Of a stretch of DNA of 64,000 bases, positions 49,766 through 59,165 are shown piece after piece. The DNA is from Candidatus Leptovillus affinis. Its GTDB lineage: Bacteria; Chloroflexota; Anaerolineae; Promineifilales; Promineifilaceae. Made by a program: the position numbers and the translations under genes. Positions within the stretch are counted from its first letter, which is position 1; every line of letters starts with the position of its first letter. The DNA lies in NCBI GenBank assembly GCA_016705235.1, contig JADIYP010000001.1, forward strand, positions 1,302,001-1,366,000. Direction: 5' to 3'. Below the pieces are notes generated by a model. That model was not told the DNA's origin. It ran no database searches and saw only the letters and a list, made by a program, of their open reading frames with translations.

Positions 49766-51481
49766 ATGGAAATGACATACGCGGATAAACCCTGGTTGAA
49801 AATGTATGATAAAGGCGTTCCGGCAATGGTTGACATCCCTCAGGAAACCATCCTGGATATGTTAGATGGCGTCGCCCGCAAATATCCCCAGCACGCAGCC
49901 ATCAATTACAAAGGCAAAGCCCTGACATACCAACTGTTCAAAGAGCAAATAGATGCCACGGCGGCCGCATTGGTTGCCAGCGGCTTCAAAAAAGGGGATC
50001 GCGCCGTCATTTATATGCCCAACACGCCCCAGTTTGTAATCAGCTATTTTGGCATTATGAAGGCCGGTGGAATTGTCATTGCCACCAACCCGCTGTATAC
50101 CGAACGGGAATTGGAACACCAATTGGTGGATTGCGGCGCAGAGACAGTCTTTGTCATGAGCCGGTATTACCCACTCTTAAAGAGCGTGCAGCGCAAAGGT
50201 CATACCCAGGTTAAACGCATTATCGTCGCCAACATCAAAGAATACTTTCCCTTCACGCTAAAAATCTTGTTTACCTTGCTGCGCGAGAAAAAAGGCGGCG
50301 ATCAGGTAAAACCAGAGCAGGGCGACATGAGTTTTCCCGACTTTCTCGCTTTGGGGCGGCGCTCGCCACAGGCTAAAGTAACGGTAACAAACGAAGACCT
50401 GGCGATGCTGCAATATACCGGCGGCACAACCGGCCTGGCCAAAGGAGCGATAGGGCAGCATAAAAACCTGACCGCAAATATCGCTATGTTGAAAGAGTGG
50501 CTGGAATGGGAAGAAGCCAAGGAAGGCTTTGTGGGGGCCATTCCATTTTTCCATTCGTATGGCATGATCACCACCATGATTTTATCGGCGACAATGGCCG
50601 CCACCCTGTACATTGTGCCTGACCCCCGCGACCAAAAGGATTTATTGAGCACCATCGACAAATACAAACCGACTCTTTTCCCCGGCGTGCCGGCTATGTA
50701 TATTGCCATCAACAACAACCCAGATGTCGCTTCCCGCAAATACGATGTCACGTCGATTCGCGCTTGCATCTCCGGGTCTGCGCCGCTGCTGATGGAAACT
50801 AAACACCGCTTTGAAGAATTGACCGGCGGTAAGCTGGTTGAAGGGTTTGGCATGACGGAAACGTTTGTAGCCACCCACTGCAATCCCATCGAAGGGGAAA
50901 ACCGTGAAGGTTCTATTGGTTTGCCGCTGCCCGGCGTGGAATGCCGCATTGTGGATGCGGCCGAGGGCGAGAAGGATTTGCCGGTTGGCGAGGTTGGCGA
51001 ACTGCTGATTAAAGGGCCGACGGTGATGAAGGGCTACTGGAATATGCCTACCGAAACGGTCAATTCGCTGCGTGATGGCTGGTTGTATTCCGGCGATATT
51101 GCCCGCATGGATGAGCAGGGTTACTTCTATATTGAAGACCGCAAGAAAGATATGATTATTGCTGGCGGGTATAATGTTTATCCGCGGGAGATTGAAGAGG
51201 TTCTGATGCTGCATCCGGCGGTGATGGAAGCGGCCGTTGCCGGTGTGCCAGATCCAAAGCGCGGCGAAACGGTGAAGGCCTGGATTGTCAAAAAACCAGG
51301 CGACGCCACCACGGAAGCTGAAATTGTCGAGTGGTCTAAGACGCAATTGGCCAAATATAAATACCCACGTCTGATTGAATTTCGCAGCGAGCTGCCAAAA
51401 ACAACGGTGGGAAAGGTGTTGAAGCGGGATTTAGTGCGAGAATACAAAGCCCAGTTATCCGAAAAGGATCAGGCTGCGTGA
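49766..51481 (+). CDS. long-chain fatty acid--CoA ligase family protein
   Basis: 571 residues, complete ANL-fold acyl-CoA ligase. The phosphate loop is LQYTGGTTGLAKGA. GFGMTETFVATHCNP, WLYSGDIARMDEQGYFYI and the hinge RKKDMIIAGGYNVYPREIEE follow. The catalytic lysine motif is LPKTTVGKVLKRDL. It activates fatty acids to acyl-CoA with ATP, for beta-oxidation or lipid building. AAGGAG lies eight bases before the ATG. A strong terminator follows at 51505. It is an intact paralogue of the degenerate protein at 31980. No ACGGCCGT octamer occurs in it. Confidence 0.94.
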   Translation: MEMTYADKPWLKMYDKGVPAMVDIPQETILDMLDGVARKYPQHAAINYKGKALTYQLFKEQIDATAAALVASGFKKGDRAVIYMPNTPQFVISYFGIMKAGGIVIATNPLYTERELEHQLVDCGAETVFVMSRYYPLLKSVQRKGHTQVKRIIVANIKEYFPFTLKILFTLLREKKGGDQVKPEQGDMSFPDFLALGRRSPQAKVTVTNEDLAMLQYTGGTTGLAKGAIGQHKNLTANIAMLKEWLEWEEAKEGFVGAIPFFHSYGMITTMILSATMAATLYIVPDPRDQKDLLSTIDKYKPTLFPGVPAMYIAINNNPDVASRKYDVTSIRACISGSAPLLMETKHRFEELTGGKLVEGFGMTETFVATHCNPIEGENREGSIGLPLPGVECRIVDAAEGEKDLPVGEVGELLIKGPTVMKGYWNMPTETVNSLRDGWLYSGDIARMDEQGYFYIEDRKKDMIIAGGYNVYPREIEEVLMLHPAVMEAAVAGVPDPKRGETVKAWIVKKPGDATTEAEIVEWSKTQLAKYKYPRLIEFRSELPKTTVGKVLKRDLVREYKAQLSEKDQAA

Positions 51482-51504
51482 CGCTGGCCTAGCTTGCATG
51501 ATGC

Positions 51505-51543
51505 AAAAGCCCTGCCCCTGGTTAACCAAGGGCAGGGCTTTTT
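51505..51543 (+). terminator. rho-independent terminator of the acyl-CoA ligase gene
   Basis: AAAAGCCCTGCCC at 51505-51517 and GGGCAGGGCTTTT at 51530-51542 form a perfect stem with a 12-base loop, followed by TT. It lies 24 bases after the stop codon, and can serve the convergent gene ending at 51562 too. Confidence 0.88.
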
Positions 51544-51561
51544 AGTTTCAGGGGTGATTGT

Positions 51562-53619
51562 TTAGGCTTTGCGGGCGGGCTGGAGGGCGCGCCAGAGGGG
51601 GCCTTCCTGGCGCAGGCCGCGCCGGTCCAGATCGCTGTTAGCCAGGATGATGCGGCCTGTGCAGCGATTTGTGAGGCCGCGTATGATGTTGCTGAGGAGT
51701 TGGTTGCGAATGGCAAATTCTTCCTCGGTGCTCCAGAGAATTGGCTGGCGGCTTTGGGCCAGGACAAAGGCATTGCTGAGAGGTTGTTTGGGGATGTCCC
51801 ACCAGCCGGTAGCGGCCGTTTCCAGCCATACCTGGTAGGTCACCCGCTGTCCAGCCAGCAGGTAGCCGTAAATGGTGGAGATCATAATGCCGTTGGGGTC
51901 GGGTGGGTCGCCCAATTCAGGTGGATTGGCGGTGACAAGCCCTTGATTGACGCCATCGATAAAGGTGACGCCAATTTCGGCTGGGGTAGTTAACCCAATC
52001 GCTTGGGCCGACTGCCGAAGGCGGGTGGCCGACTGGACCAACCAATCGCACACGGCCGCGCCGGAAATATCCGGTTCGGGGCGGAAGCGGGGCTGCGCCA
52101 GCAGATCGTTGAATAAGTTGTAGAGAAAGGCATCAATGGGCAGGGTTGGGCTTTGCGCTTCCAGCCAGAGGCGCAGTTCTTCTACCAGGTTTATGGTGTG
52201 CGCGCCGATGCGTTCCGCAAGCCAATCGGGTAGTTCAGTGATGGGCAGCAGGCGTGGTCCTTTGGTCTGGTAAAGGCGTTCGGCGATAAGGGCGGCGCGG
52301 GCGGGATCGAGGCCGCTGATGCTCAGGGTGAGGGCTTCGGCGACATCGTATTCGGACGGGGCGAGGCCCCAGGTTGGATAAGCCAGGGCGAGCCAGGTGA
52401 GCCAGGCGCGGATGCGCGGTTCTTCGCGCGGGCTGGAGCGGCGGCGCAGCAAAAAGTAGGGCAGGCCGGCCTCTTGGAGGGCCTGGGTCAGCAGGTAGTG
52501 GAGCGCGCCATCGAGGTAGGGGACGATGATGGCTATTTGATTGGTTGGCGTGCCCTGATCGACGAGATTGGCGAGGAGGGGGGCGAGTTGAGAGGTCATG
52601 TCGCGGCGGTAACGGCCGTTTACCACCCGTTCCACCGCCTTTTCTGCGCCCAACGTGGGCAAGTTGGTGTGCAGCAGAAAATTGTCTACCAGATTGGCGA
52701 GCGCGGTCATCTCAGGCGCGGCGACAAAGTTCTGCGTGAAATCGAAGGCCAGCTTGCAGTTTAGCCGTAAGCGTTTGGCTCCCGACGGATCGGCGGCCAT
52801 GAAGCGTTTGTAACCGCCGCCGTCGTCGTAGGCGACGGCCGTTGTTTGCGTCGAATCCATGAGCTGCGTGACAAAGTTTTGGCCGGCCGGTGTCTGTTCT
52901 TCTATGTTGTCCACAATCAGGTGGCGGAAACGTTCGCGGAAATAGCGATGGAATTCGGGGTGTTTTACGAGCTGGGTATCGAACATTTGCACAGCCAGCG
53001 AGAGATCGAGCAGGCTGTGAGCCAGGCAGTGGCGGCGGAATTGGGTAACGGCCGTAGCCGCATCTTGCAAATGCCGCACTCGCTCCGCTTCCCCCACCCA
53101 GGTGTCGATTTGCCGCTCAATGGCCGCTTCCAGACTCAGGCCATTCAACGCCGCCCGATTCAACGTATCCAACAACTGGCTCACAATCTGCTGCGGCCGC
53201 AGCCGCAAATCGGAAAAAGCCCCCTCGCGCAGCATAGCCGAGATAATGCCCCACATCAACAATTGGGCCAGATCATAACTGAGAAACGTGGGCGGACGGT
53301 GTGGATGAATAAACCCGCCTGGCCGGGCCACCAGCGGCCAAAATAACGCCACCATTTCCTGCGCCAGTTGGGTGTAAGTGGTAATTTTCAGGTCAGCGTA
53401 GGGGCCTAAACCCGATTGATGCACGGCATCCAGGAATTCCTGCTGGTGTTCTGGCTCGGCGACCAAAACCAACAGGGTGTAAGCCGGCTCCCCGTCTGCC
53501 AGCAGACGCAGCAGACGCTGCTGCAAAGCGGTAGTTTTGCCTGTGCCGGCCGCGCCCAACAAAAAGCTGTGCGTGTTTGCGGCTATGGTTTCGTTTTGAA
53601 CGGCCGTAAGCGCAGCCAT
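51562..53619 (-). CDS. UvrD/AddB-like superfamily 1 helicase-like ATPase
   Basis: 685 residues. Walker A is FLLGAAGTGKTTALQQRLL near residue 19-37. The expected DExQ box reads LIVDNIEEQTPAGQNF, with D-N in place of D-E. A C-terminal half with NQIAIIVPYLDGALHYLL and GIMISTIYGYLLAGQRV resembles motifs IV-VI, but the conserved QxR arginine finger is not obvious. It looks like a diverged relative of AddB/UvrD-type proteins, probably ATP-binding, with uncertain helicase activity. The ATG overlaps nothing but directly follows the rhomboid TAA. Third gene of an operon with a VWA-FHA protein and a rhomboid. Confidence 0.75.
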   Translation of the reverse strand: MAALTAVQNETIAANTHSFLLGAAGTGKTTALQQRLLRLLADGEPAYTLLVLVAEPEHQQEFLDAVHQSGLGPYADLKITTYTQLAQEMVALFWPLVARPGGFIHPHRPPTFLSYDLAQLLMWGIISAMLREGAFSDLRLRPQQIVSQLLDTLNRAALNGLSLEAAIERQIDTWVGEAERVRHLQDAATAVTQFRRHCLAHSLLDLSLAVQMFDTQLVKHPEFHRYFRERFRHLIVDNIEEQTPAGQNFVTQLMDSTQTTAVAYDDGGGYKRFMAADPSGAKRLRLNCKLAFDFTQNFVAAPEMTALANLVDNFLLHTNLPTLGAEKAVERVVNGRYRRDMTSQLAPLLANLVDQGTPTNQIAIIVPYLDGALHYLLTQALQEAGLPYFLLRRRSSPREEPRIRAWLTWLALAYPTWGLAPSEYDVAEALTLSISGLDPARAALIAERLYQTKGPRLLPITELPDWLAERIGAHTINLVEELRLWLEAQSPTLPIDAFLYNLFNDLLAQPRFRPEPDISGAAVCDWLVQSATRLRQSAQAIGLTTPAEIGVTFIDGVNQGLVTANPPELGDPPDPNGIMISTIYGYLLAGQRVTYQVWLETAATGWWDIPKQPLSNAFVLAQSRQPILWSTEEEFAIRNQLLSNIIRGLTNRCTGRIILANSDLDRRGLRQEGPLWRALQPARKA

Positions 53620-54210
53620 TTAACCGGCAAGCAAACTGACCAGCCAGGCAGCCAAAAACCCGCCCAGGAAGCCAAACAAATGGCCGGTCGTGGAGATGCC
53701 TTCTTTGCCGGGCGCAATCTGTTTGATCATGCCAAACGCGCCGTAAAAGAAGACGCCCAGAACAAGCACCCCTATGGCTATTAGAATGGAGACAAAATCA
53801 CGCGGGGGCAGAATGCCATTCCCCAACACAAACCCAAAATAACCTAAAATCAGGCTGCTGGCGCCTATATGGGCCGTGCCCGACTTGCCAAAAAACCAGA
53901 TACCCAACCCACTGGTTACCATGACAATGGGCGTTACCACCCAAAAGGCAATGGTGTTCGGAACCATCACCAGATAAGCCAACACCAGGAGAGGGATGGT
54001 GTTCGACATGATATGCTTAAAATCTTTGTGCAAAAAAGGGGCGATGACAATGGGCAGCAGCCGAAAGGAGGTTCTCGGCTGGATGGCAAATCGTTGGTTC
54101 AACCGGTTGCGCAGCAGCAGGCCGTCTATGAGACGCAGCCCCCAAATGAGGATAAACAGGCCAATGACGATGTAGATGCGGCCGGAAACATTGCTCAAAA
54201 GTGAATCCAT
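53620..54210 (-). CDS. rhomboid-family intramembrane serine protease-like protein
   Basis: 196 residues, six helices. FLHKDFKHIMSNTIPLLVL matches the HxxxN of rhomboids (helix 2). TAHIGASSLILGYFGFVLG carries the G-x-S serine site. TTGHLFGFLGGFLAAW gives the catalytic His. These suggest an active protease that cuts transmembrane segments. It begins four bases after the VWA-FHA gene and ends directly before the helicase-like gene. The membrane-anchored VWA-FHA proteins next door are plausible substrates; this is inference from context. The motif is G-A-S-S and not the common G-x-S-G. Confidence 0.85.
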   Translation of the reverse strand: MDSLLSNVSGRIYIVIGLFILIWGLRLIDGLLLRNRLNQRFAIQPRTSFRLLPIVIAPFLHKDFKHIMSNTIPLLVLAYLVMVPNTIAFWVVTPIVMVTSGLGIWFFGKSGTAHIGASSLILGYFGFVLGNGILPPRDFVSILIAIGVLVLGVFFYGAFGMIKQIAPGKEGISTTGHLFGFLGGFLAAWLVSLLAG

Positions 54211-54214
54211 GATC

Positions 54215-56038
54215 TTAAGCCTCCCGATAACGTAAGTGGACAGCCCCTAGATGAATTTCATCCCCATCCATGAGTTGAATGCCATATTCCGGCACCTGTT
54301 GTTCGTTGACCCAGGTGCTGCTGGTTGACCGTTCATCGAAAATGCGGAAATGCGTGCCTTCCAGGTGCAGGCTGGCATGCAGCCGGGAAACCGTGATGTC
54401 ATTCTCGAAGGCGATGTCGGCCTGCGCCGGCGAACGGCCGAGTTTGACCAGACTGGCGGTGAGGGCTAAATAATCGGGCATCCGTGTCACCGATTCTAAA
54501 ATTTCCAGGTAAGCAAGCGGTTCGGTGGAGGTGACGACGGGTTCGTTGGCGTACTCCTCACTGGTGGGCTGATTATAAGCGGCGGCGACCGGTTTTTCAC
54601 GTTTGGGACCGGCGCTGGTTGGAAGTTTCTTCAGCCAGCCCTGGCGGCGGGCCAGGAAAACAAGCCCGCCGACTACAGCCACGATCAGCAAAAGGATTAG
54701 AAACGTTCTGAAGATGCTGCCCAGGCTGCTGCCGGTGGCCAATTCGGGGGGGATTTCGCGGCTGCCTTCCTGGACGGTTAGGATAATGGGCGGGCTGGTG
54801 ACGGGAATGCCCTGGTCGTCCAAAATGGCGACCTGGACGCTGTTGTCGCCAAAAATCAGGTTGTTGATTTCGGCTTCAAAGGAAGGCAGGTCGGCAATGG
54901 GAATGTCTTGGATGACCTGGCTGTTGACGATGAGCTGCGCCGCGGAGACGCTGCGTTCGACGCCATCTAGCCAGGAAACGGCCGTTGTAAACCGCAGCTT
55001 CACCGGATCATCCAGGTTGGGCAGGGTCAATAATCGGCTTTCTGGCGGCAGATTAATCACAATACTGGGAATGCTGCCAGACACAGTGACCGTTGTTTCG
55101 GCGCGCACATCCGGGTTGTCGGCCAGGCTTAAAACCACGGTGGTTTCGCCGCCGCCCATATTTTCCACCACATAGCGCAAGCGCGTTTGGTCGCGGAAAC
55201 TGGCGATACGCTGCCAGATGGGCGGCAGTTCGCCCGCGTTTTCCATGCGCGCCGCCAGCCCGCGCGAACCGGCGGAGACGCTGCTGAGGTAATTTTGCCC
55301 GATTTCTTGCCCAACCGGCGGCAATTCCGTATTTGTCAGCCAGATGGTGTGCACGGGAATGCCCAGCAAGGCGGCGCGCGGCGCTACGTCGATATCTTTG
55401 AACTGGGTGCTGACAGCATCCGTGCCATCGGACATGATTACCAGGGAAGCGGCCATGGCCGGGGTTGGCTTTAGCCCGTCCATTTGATCCAGCAGCGACA
55501 TGGTGCTGTCGATCAGCGCCGTCGCCCCGGTTTCGGGGGTCAGGGCGCTGGCGAACAAATTGCGCACACTGTTGTGAAAATTGGTTGGCGCCAAAAGTTG
55601 GGTGGGGTCCGATTCGCCTACTTTGTAGATGGCTACATAATCCACGCCTTCGCGCATGGTGGGTTCGGCGGCGAATTGTAAAATGGCGTCCTGAATGGCC
55701 GGAATCTGGTCGCTGACGCCTGGCGGAATGTCGATCAGGAAGACGGTGAGCGTGCCGACGCTGGTGGAGCCGGCCACTTCGGGCGTTACCGTTTGCCCAC
55801 CGTGTTCAATGATCAGCGAATTGGCCGACAGCGGCAGGGCTGTGCCGTCGCTGGCGATGCCATACGCTTGCAGCTCGATGCTGGGCGGACTGGCGGTGTT
55901 GGTGTCGGTGATGTGCAGGTGGGGCGGAGCCGGTTGGCTTTCCTGCGCCAGTACACGGGTTCCTGTCAGGCTGATGCTGAGGAATAGGACGAGAAGAAGG
56001 AATAAAAAAGACGGCCGTTCCTGAATCGTTTGGTGCAT
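54215..56038 (-). CDS. membrane protein with outer VWA-like domain and cytoplasmic FHA domain (1)
   Basis: 607 residues. An N-terminal signal/anchor (PSFLFLLLVLFLSISLTG) is followed by a VWA-like domain: LTVFLIDIPPGVSDQIPAIQ at about 100, and LVIMSDGTDAVSTQFKDIDV. The MIDAS motif is weak (D-I-P-P-G in place of D-x-S-x-S). A beta-rich region runs to about 430. One helix follows (FLILLLIVAVVGGLVFLARR). The C-terminal FHA domain (about 510-607) has KLGRSPAQADIAFENDITVS, RLHASLH, FRIFDERSTSSTWVNEQ. It could couple an outside signal to phosphothreonine binding inside. First gene of the operon with a rhomboid. Divergent paralogue at 56229. Confidence 0.85.
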   Translation of the reverse strand: MHQTIQERPSFLFLLLVLFLSISLTGTRVLAQESQPAPPHLHITDTNTASPPSIELQAYGIASDGTALPLSANSLIIEHGGQTVTPEVAGSTSVGTLTVFLIDIPPGVSDQIPAIQDAILQFAAEPTMREGVDYVAIYKVGESDPTQLLAPTNFHNSVRNLFASALTPETGATALIDSTMSLLDQMDGLKPTPAMAASLVIMSDGTDAVSTQFKDIDVAPRAALLGIPVHTIWLTNTELPPVGQEIGQNYLSSVSAGSRGLAARMENAGELPPIWQRIASFRDQTRLRYVVENMGGGETTVVLSLADNPDVRAETTVTVSGSIPSIVINLPPESRLLTLPNLDDPVKLRFTTAVSWLDGVERSVSAAQLIVNSQVIQDIPIADLPSFEAEINNLIFGDNSVQVAILDDQGIPVTSPPIILTVQEGSREIPPELATGSSLGSIFRTFLILLLIVAVVGGLVFLARRQGWLKKLPTSAGPKREKPVAAAYNQPTSEEYANEPVVTSTEPLAYLEILESVTRMPDYLALTASLVKLGRSPAQADIAFENDITVSRLHASLHLEGTHFRIFDERSTSSTWVNEQQVPEYGIQLMDGDEIHLGAVHLRYREA

Positions 56039-56228
56039 AATTGCTGCCTCTTGGGGTTTGCCAGGCTGCGACTGCCACCTTCTTCTGACAAAAATTTGTG
56101 GGGCAATCTTAGCGCTCCTGTCGAAATGATTATCGGCTCGGATTCGTTAGCTTCCGGCAGTTGCCTGTATAATATCAAACCAGGGGCAGAAAGTAAACAT
56201 AATCAAACACATTCCGCCATTAAAACGC

Positions 56229-58130
56229 ATGAGAACGCACCCGAAAATAACCCGTCCACTTTGGCAAACCGTTACCCTGATTCTAGGGCTGCTGGCCGTT
56301 TTGGCAGCAGGTCTGGGGGTTACGGCCGTTGCCGGCCAAAACCTGCCGCCGACGGTCATTCGCATCACGGCCGTCGATGACCAACAATTCCCCCAGGTAG
56401 CAATTAACGTGATCACCCTCGTTCCGCCCGGCGGGCCGATGGCCGATCCGACCAGCCTCAGCCTGCGCGAGAACGGCATCCCGGTTGCTTTTACGCCGAC
56501 CACCGTGCCTGTCGGCGTCGATGTGACCTTTGTGATCGACGCCAACGGGACCATGTTAGACGTAGACGACGACAGCGGCGAGACGCGCTGGCAAAAAGTG
56601 CAGGCGACCATTGCCCGTTTTGCTCAAGAGTTTATGGACCCGACCGGGCTGGATCGGGTGTCGATTGTGCTGCCGGACGAAGCGGGGGAAAACGGCCGTT
56701 TCCTCCTCCAAAACGAAACCGATCCGGCCGCCGTTGCTGCCGCCATCCAACAAACCGGGCCGCTGCTGGTGAATCCCACGCCGCTAAATGGGATGATGAC
56801 CCAGGCCATTAACCAGATGGCCGGACAAACGGCCGACGGCCGTTACCAGGCCATCCTCTTGCTCACCGATGCCGGACAAATTCACGTGCAACTGCCCTTC
56901 GACGACCTGGCGCAGCAGGCGCAAGCCATCGACCTGCCGCTTTTTGTAGCCATCTTGGGCGCGCGCGCCGACGCCGACGAGAGTTTCCGCGCCAATCGTC
57001 TGACCGAGCCGACCACCGCCATGACGCTGCACATGCCGCAGCCGGAAGCGGGCGATGCCATTTACGAAATTTGGGCGCAGCAAGGCCAACAACTGCAATT
57101 GCAATATGAATCGCTCCAGCGGCAAAGCGGCCAATTTCCCATCTCGGTGAACCTGGGCGAGGTGCGCGACCTGACCACGCTAGACCTGGAACTGCTGCCG
57201 CCGCAGATCGCGGTGACGCCGCTCAACCCATCGATCCAACGAGAAGGCAGCGCGCCCGATACGCCGCTGCTGGATTTGCAGCCGCAGCGCGTGCCCCTGC
57301 CGCTAACAGTTTCCTGGCCTGATGGCAAACCGCGCGCGTTGGTGGGGCTGGCCTGGACGGTAAATGGCGTACCGCAGGCCACGCCGGAAACATTGGCTCT
57401 GGACGCCGCCGGGCAGCTTTTGCTAGATTGGGACGTGCGCACGGCCGTTGCCGGCGCGTACGAAATTGTGGTGCAGGCGGCCGACGAATTGGGCTTTACA
57501 GCCAAATCCGCGCCGATGGTTGTGGACGTGGTGGAAAAACGGCCGCTGCCGCCCACGCCCACGCCGCCCCCAACGCCTACGCCCACGCCGACACCTGCCA
57601 TAACGGCCGTGCCCGCCGCCGATTTACTGTCTACCGCCTGGGTATGGCTGCTGCTGGTATTGGGCCTGGTGGCGGCGTTGTGGCTCTGGCGGCGCAAACG
57701 CCGCAATGCCGCTCCCAAACCGCCAGTGGAAACGGAAACGGCTGCCCCAGCGGCGGCCGAGCCGGCGGCGGAGCCGGTGCTTATGATGGCCGTGCTGGAA
57801 CCATTTTTGGGCGATATTGGCGCGGCGGGCCTGATTGTGCTGACGCAAGCCAATACGAGCATCGGGCGGGACACGGCCGTGGCCGACCTGGTGTTGGCCG
57901 ACGCCAGCGTGGCCCGCCTTCATGCGCGCATCTTGCAGCAAGGCGACGAGTATTGGCTTTATGACGAAGGCAGCGCGGCGGGCACCTTCCATAATTACGG
58001 CCGTGTGGGCTTGGCGCCCCAACTGCTGCAAGACGGCGATCAGATCGGTTTGGGGCGCGTGCAGTTTCGTTTTCGCCTGCGCCCGGCGGCCAGTTTACCC
58101 GCGCTGATTGGCGCGGATGAGGAAGAATAG
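56229..58130 (+). CDS. membrane protein with outer VWA-like domain and cytoplasmic FHA domain (2)
   Basis: 633 residues, same plan as the divergent gene at 54215. Signal/anchor (LILGLLAVLAAGLGVTAVA). A VWA-like domain has VDVTFVIDANGTMLDVDDDS and YQAILLLTDAGQIHVQLPF; the MIDAS D-A-N-G-T is close to D-x-S-x-S. A Pro/Thr linker (PPTPTPPPTPTPTPTPA) near 445-460 leads to one helix (WLLLVLGLVAALWLWRRKRR). The FHA domain (about 535-630) has TSIGRDTAVADLVLADASV, ARLHARIL and YDEGSAAGTFHNYG, with the Ser/Asn pair partly replaced. It overlaps nothing and is followed by the HAD gene after one base. Confidence 0.87.
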   Translation: MRTHPKITRPLWQTVTLILGLLAVLAAGLGVTAVAGQNLPPTVIRITAVDDQQFPQVAINVITLVPPGGPMADPTSLSLRENGIPVAFTPTTVPVGVDVTFVIDANGTMLDVDDDSGETRWQKVQATIARFAQEFMDPTGLDRVSIVLPDEAGENGRFLLQNETDPAAVAAAIQQTGPLLVNPTPLNGMMTQAINQMAGQTADGRYQAILLLTDAGQIHVQLPFDDLAQQAQAIDLPLFVAILGARADADESFRANRLTEPTTAMTLHMPQPEAGDAIYEIWAQQGQQLQLQYESLQRQSGQFPISVNLGEVRDLTTLDLELLPPQIAVTPLNPSIQREGSAPDTPLLDLQPQRVPLPLTVSWPDGKPRALVGLAWTVNGVPQATPETLALDAAGQLLLDWDVRTAVAGAYEIVVQAADELGFTAKSAPMVVDVVEKRPLPPTPTPPPTPTPTPTPAITAVPAADLLSTAWVWLLLVLGLVAALWLWRRKRRNAAPKPPVETETAAPAAAEPAAEPVLMMAVLEPFLGDIGAAGLIVLTQANTSIGRDTAVADLVLADASVARLHARILQQGDEYWLYDEGSAAGTFHNYGRVGLAPQLLQDGDQIGLGRVQFRFRLRPAASLPALIGADEEE

Positions 58131-58131
58131 G

Positions 58132-58788
58132 ATGCAGCGATGCGCAGTTATTTTTGATATGGATGGCTTGATGGTTGATACGGAACCTCTGGCGCGCGCC
58201 GCCTGGGCGACCATTGTGGACCAGCACGGGCAAACCCTGACCGACGACGTTTACCGGCAGATGATTGGCCGCCGCACGGTAGAGAGCGCGCAACTGCTGT
58301 TGGATCGGTATGAGCTGCCGTATACGGCCGTTTCCTTAGCCGCCTATAAAAACGAATTGTTTGCCGTGCGTCGGGCACAAGGCGTGCCGTCGATGCCCGG
58401 ATTGATGGAATTGGTAACGGCCGTTGCCGGGCGCGGACTGCCCTGGGCAGTGGCTACATCCAGCCCGCTGGATCATGCGCGGGTCATTTTAGGGCAGCTT
58501 GGTTTGCAGGCTGCCTGCGCCGCCGTCGCCGCTGGCGATGAGGTGACGCACGGCAAACCGGCGCCCGACATTTACTTGCTGGCGGCGCAGCGTTTGGGCG
58601 TAGACCCGGCGCGCTGCCTGGCGTTAGAAGATTCGCGTCCTGGCTGCCAGGCGGCGGTTGCCGCCGGCATGAAGACAGTGGCCGTCCCCAATCGAGACAC
58701 GCAAGAAGCCGATTTTAGCTTTGCCCATGCCGTGTATGCCTCACTTGAGGCGGTAAGCCGTGACCTGGAGAGCCTATTGGCCGACTAA
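58132..58788 (+). CDS. HAD-superfamily phosphatase, beta-phosphoglucomutase-like
   Basis: 218 residues. VIFDMDGLMVDTEPLARAAW carries the nucleophile Asp and the acid/base Asp two residues later (DMD). WAVATSSPLDHARVILGQL is motif II. GKPAPDIYLLAAQRLGVDP is motif III with Lys. CLALEDSRPGCQAAVAAGM is motif IV. The cap is helical (subclass I). It could be a sugar-phosphate phosphatase or a beta-phosphoglucomutase; the sequence does not decide. The ATG at 58132 is one base after the TAG of the VWA-FHA gene, so the two are coupled. Confidence 0.92.
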   Translation: MQRCAVIFDMDGLMVDTEPLARAAWATIVDQHGQTLTDDVYRQMIGRRTVESAQLLLDRYELPYTAVSLAAYKNELFAVRRAQGVPSMPGLMELVTAVAGRGLPWAVATSSPLDHARVILGQLGLQAACAAVAAGDEVTHGKPAPDIYLLAAQRLGVDPARCLALEDSRPGCQAAVAAGMKTVAVPNRDTQEADFSFAHAVYASLEAVSRDLESLLAD

Positions 58789-59165
58789 ATAGAGAGGGGG
58801 GTGGGGAGAACGGCCGTTTGTGAAATGTTAGACAAAGGAACAGGTTTTGATTAGAATAGATTTTCTCTGGAAACATCCATAATCGCTACTTGTCGGTAAC
58901 ATCGTCATTCAAGCGTTTCAAACTTTAAATAATTAACTGTTAAACCTGCTGCCAAATTTCTGACCTTGAAATTTCATGCCGCATTGCTCAGGCCCATTCG
59001 AACCCTGGCCATTGCCCGTGACAGCAAAAAACATAAGGGAGACTTCATAAGTGGCCAACCCACCACCACGAATGAAAATCCGCAGATTTCGCCGATGAAG
59101 CAGATGACGCAGATTTTGATCCGCGTTAATCTGCGTTCCATTTTTGAAGGAGGAGAGATAAAAAT
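58789..59165. repeat. intergenic region with CGCAGATT-type dispersed repeat
   Basis: 377 bases. From 59083 to 59146 lies AATCCGCAGATTTCGCCGAT ... GATCCGCGTTAATCTGCGTT, the same family, in the opposite orientation, as 61508-61570. AGGAGG follows about ten bases before the ATG at 59166. The part before 59080 is AT-rich with no visible gene; a promoter for the sugar transferase is expected there. Confidence 0.6.
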
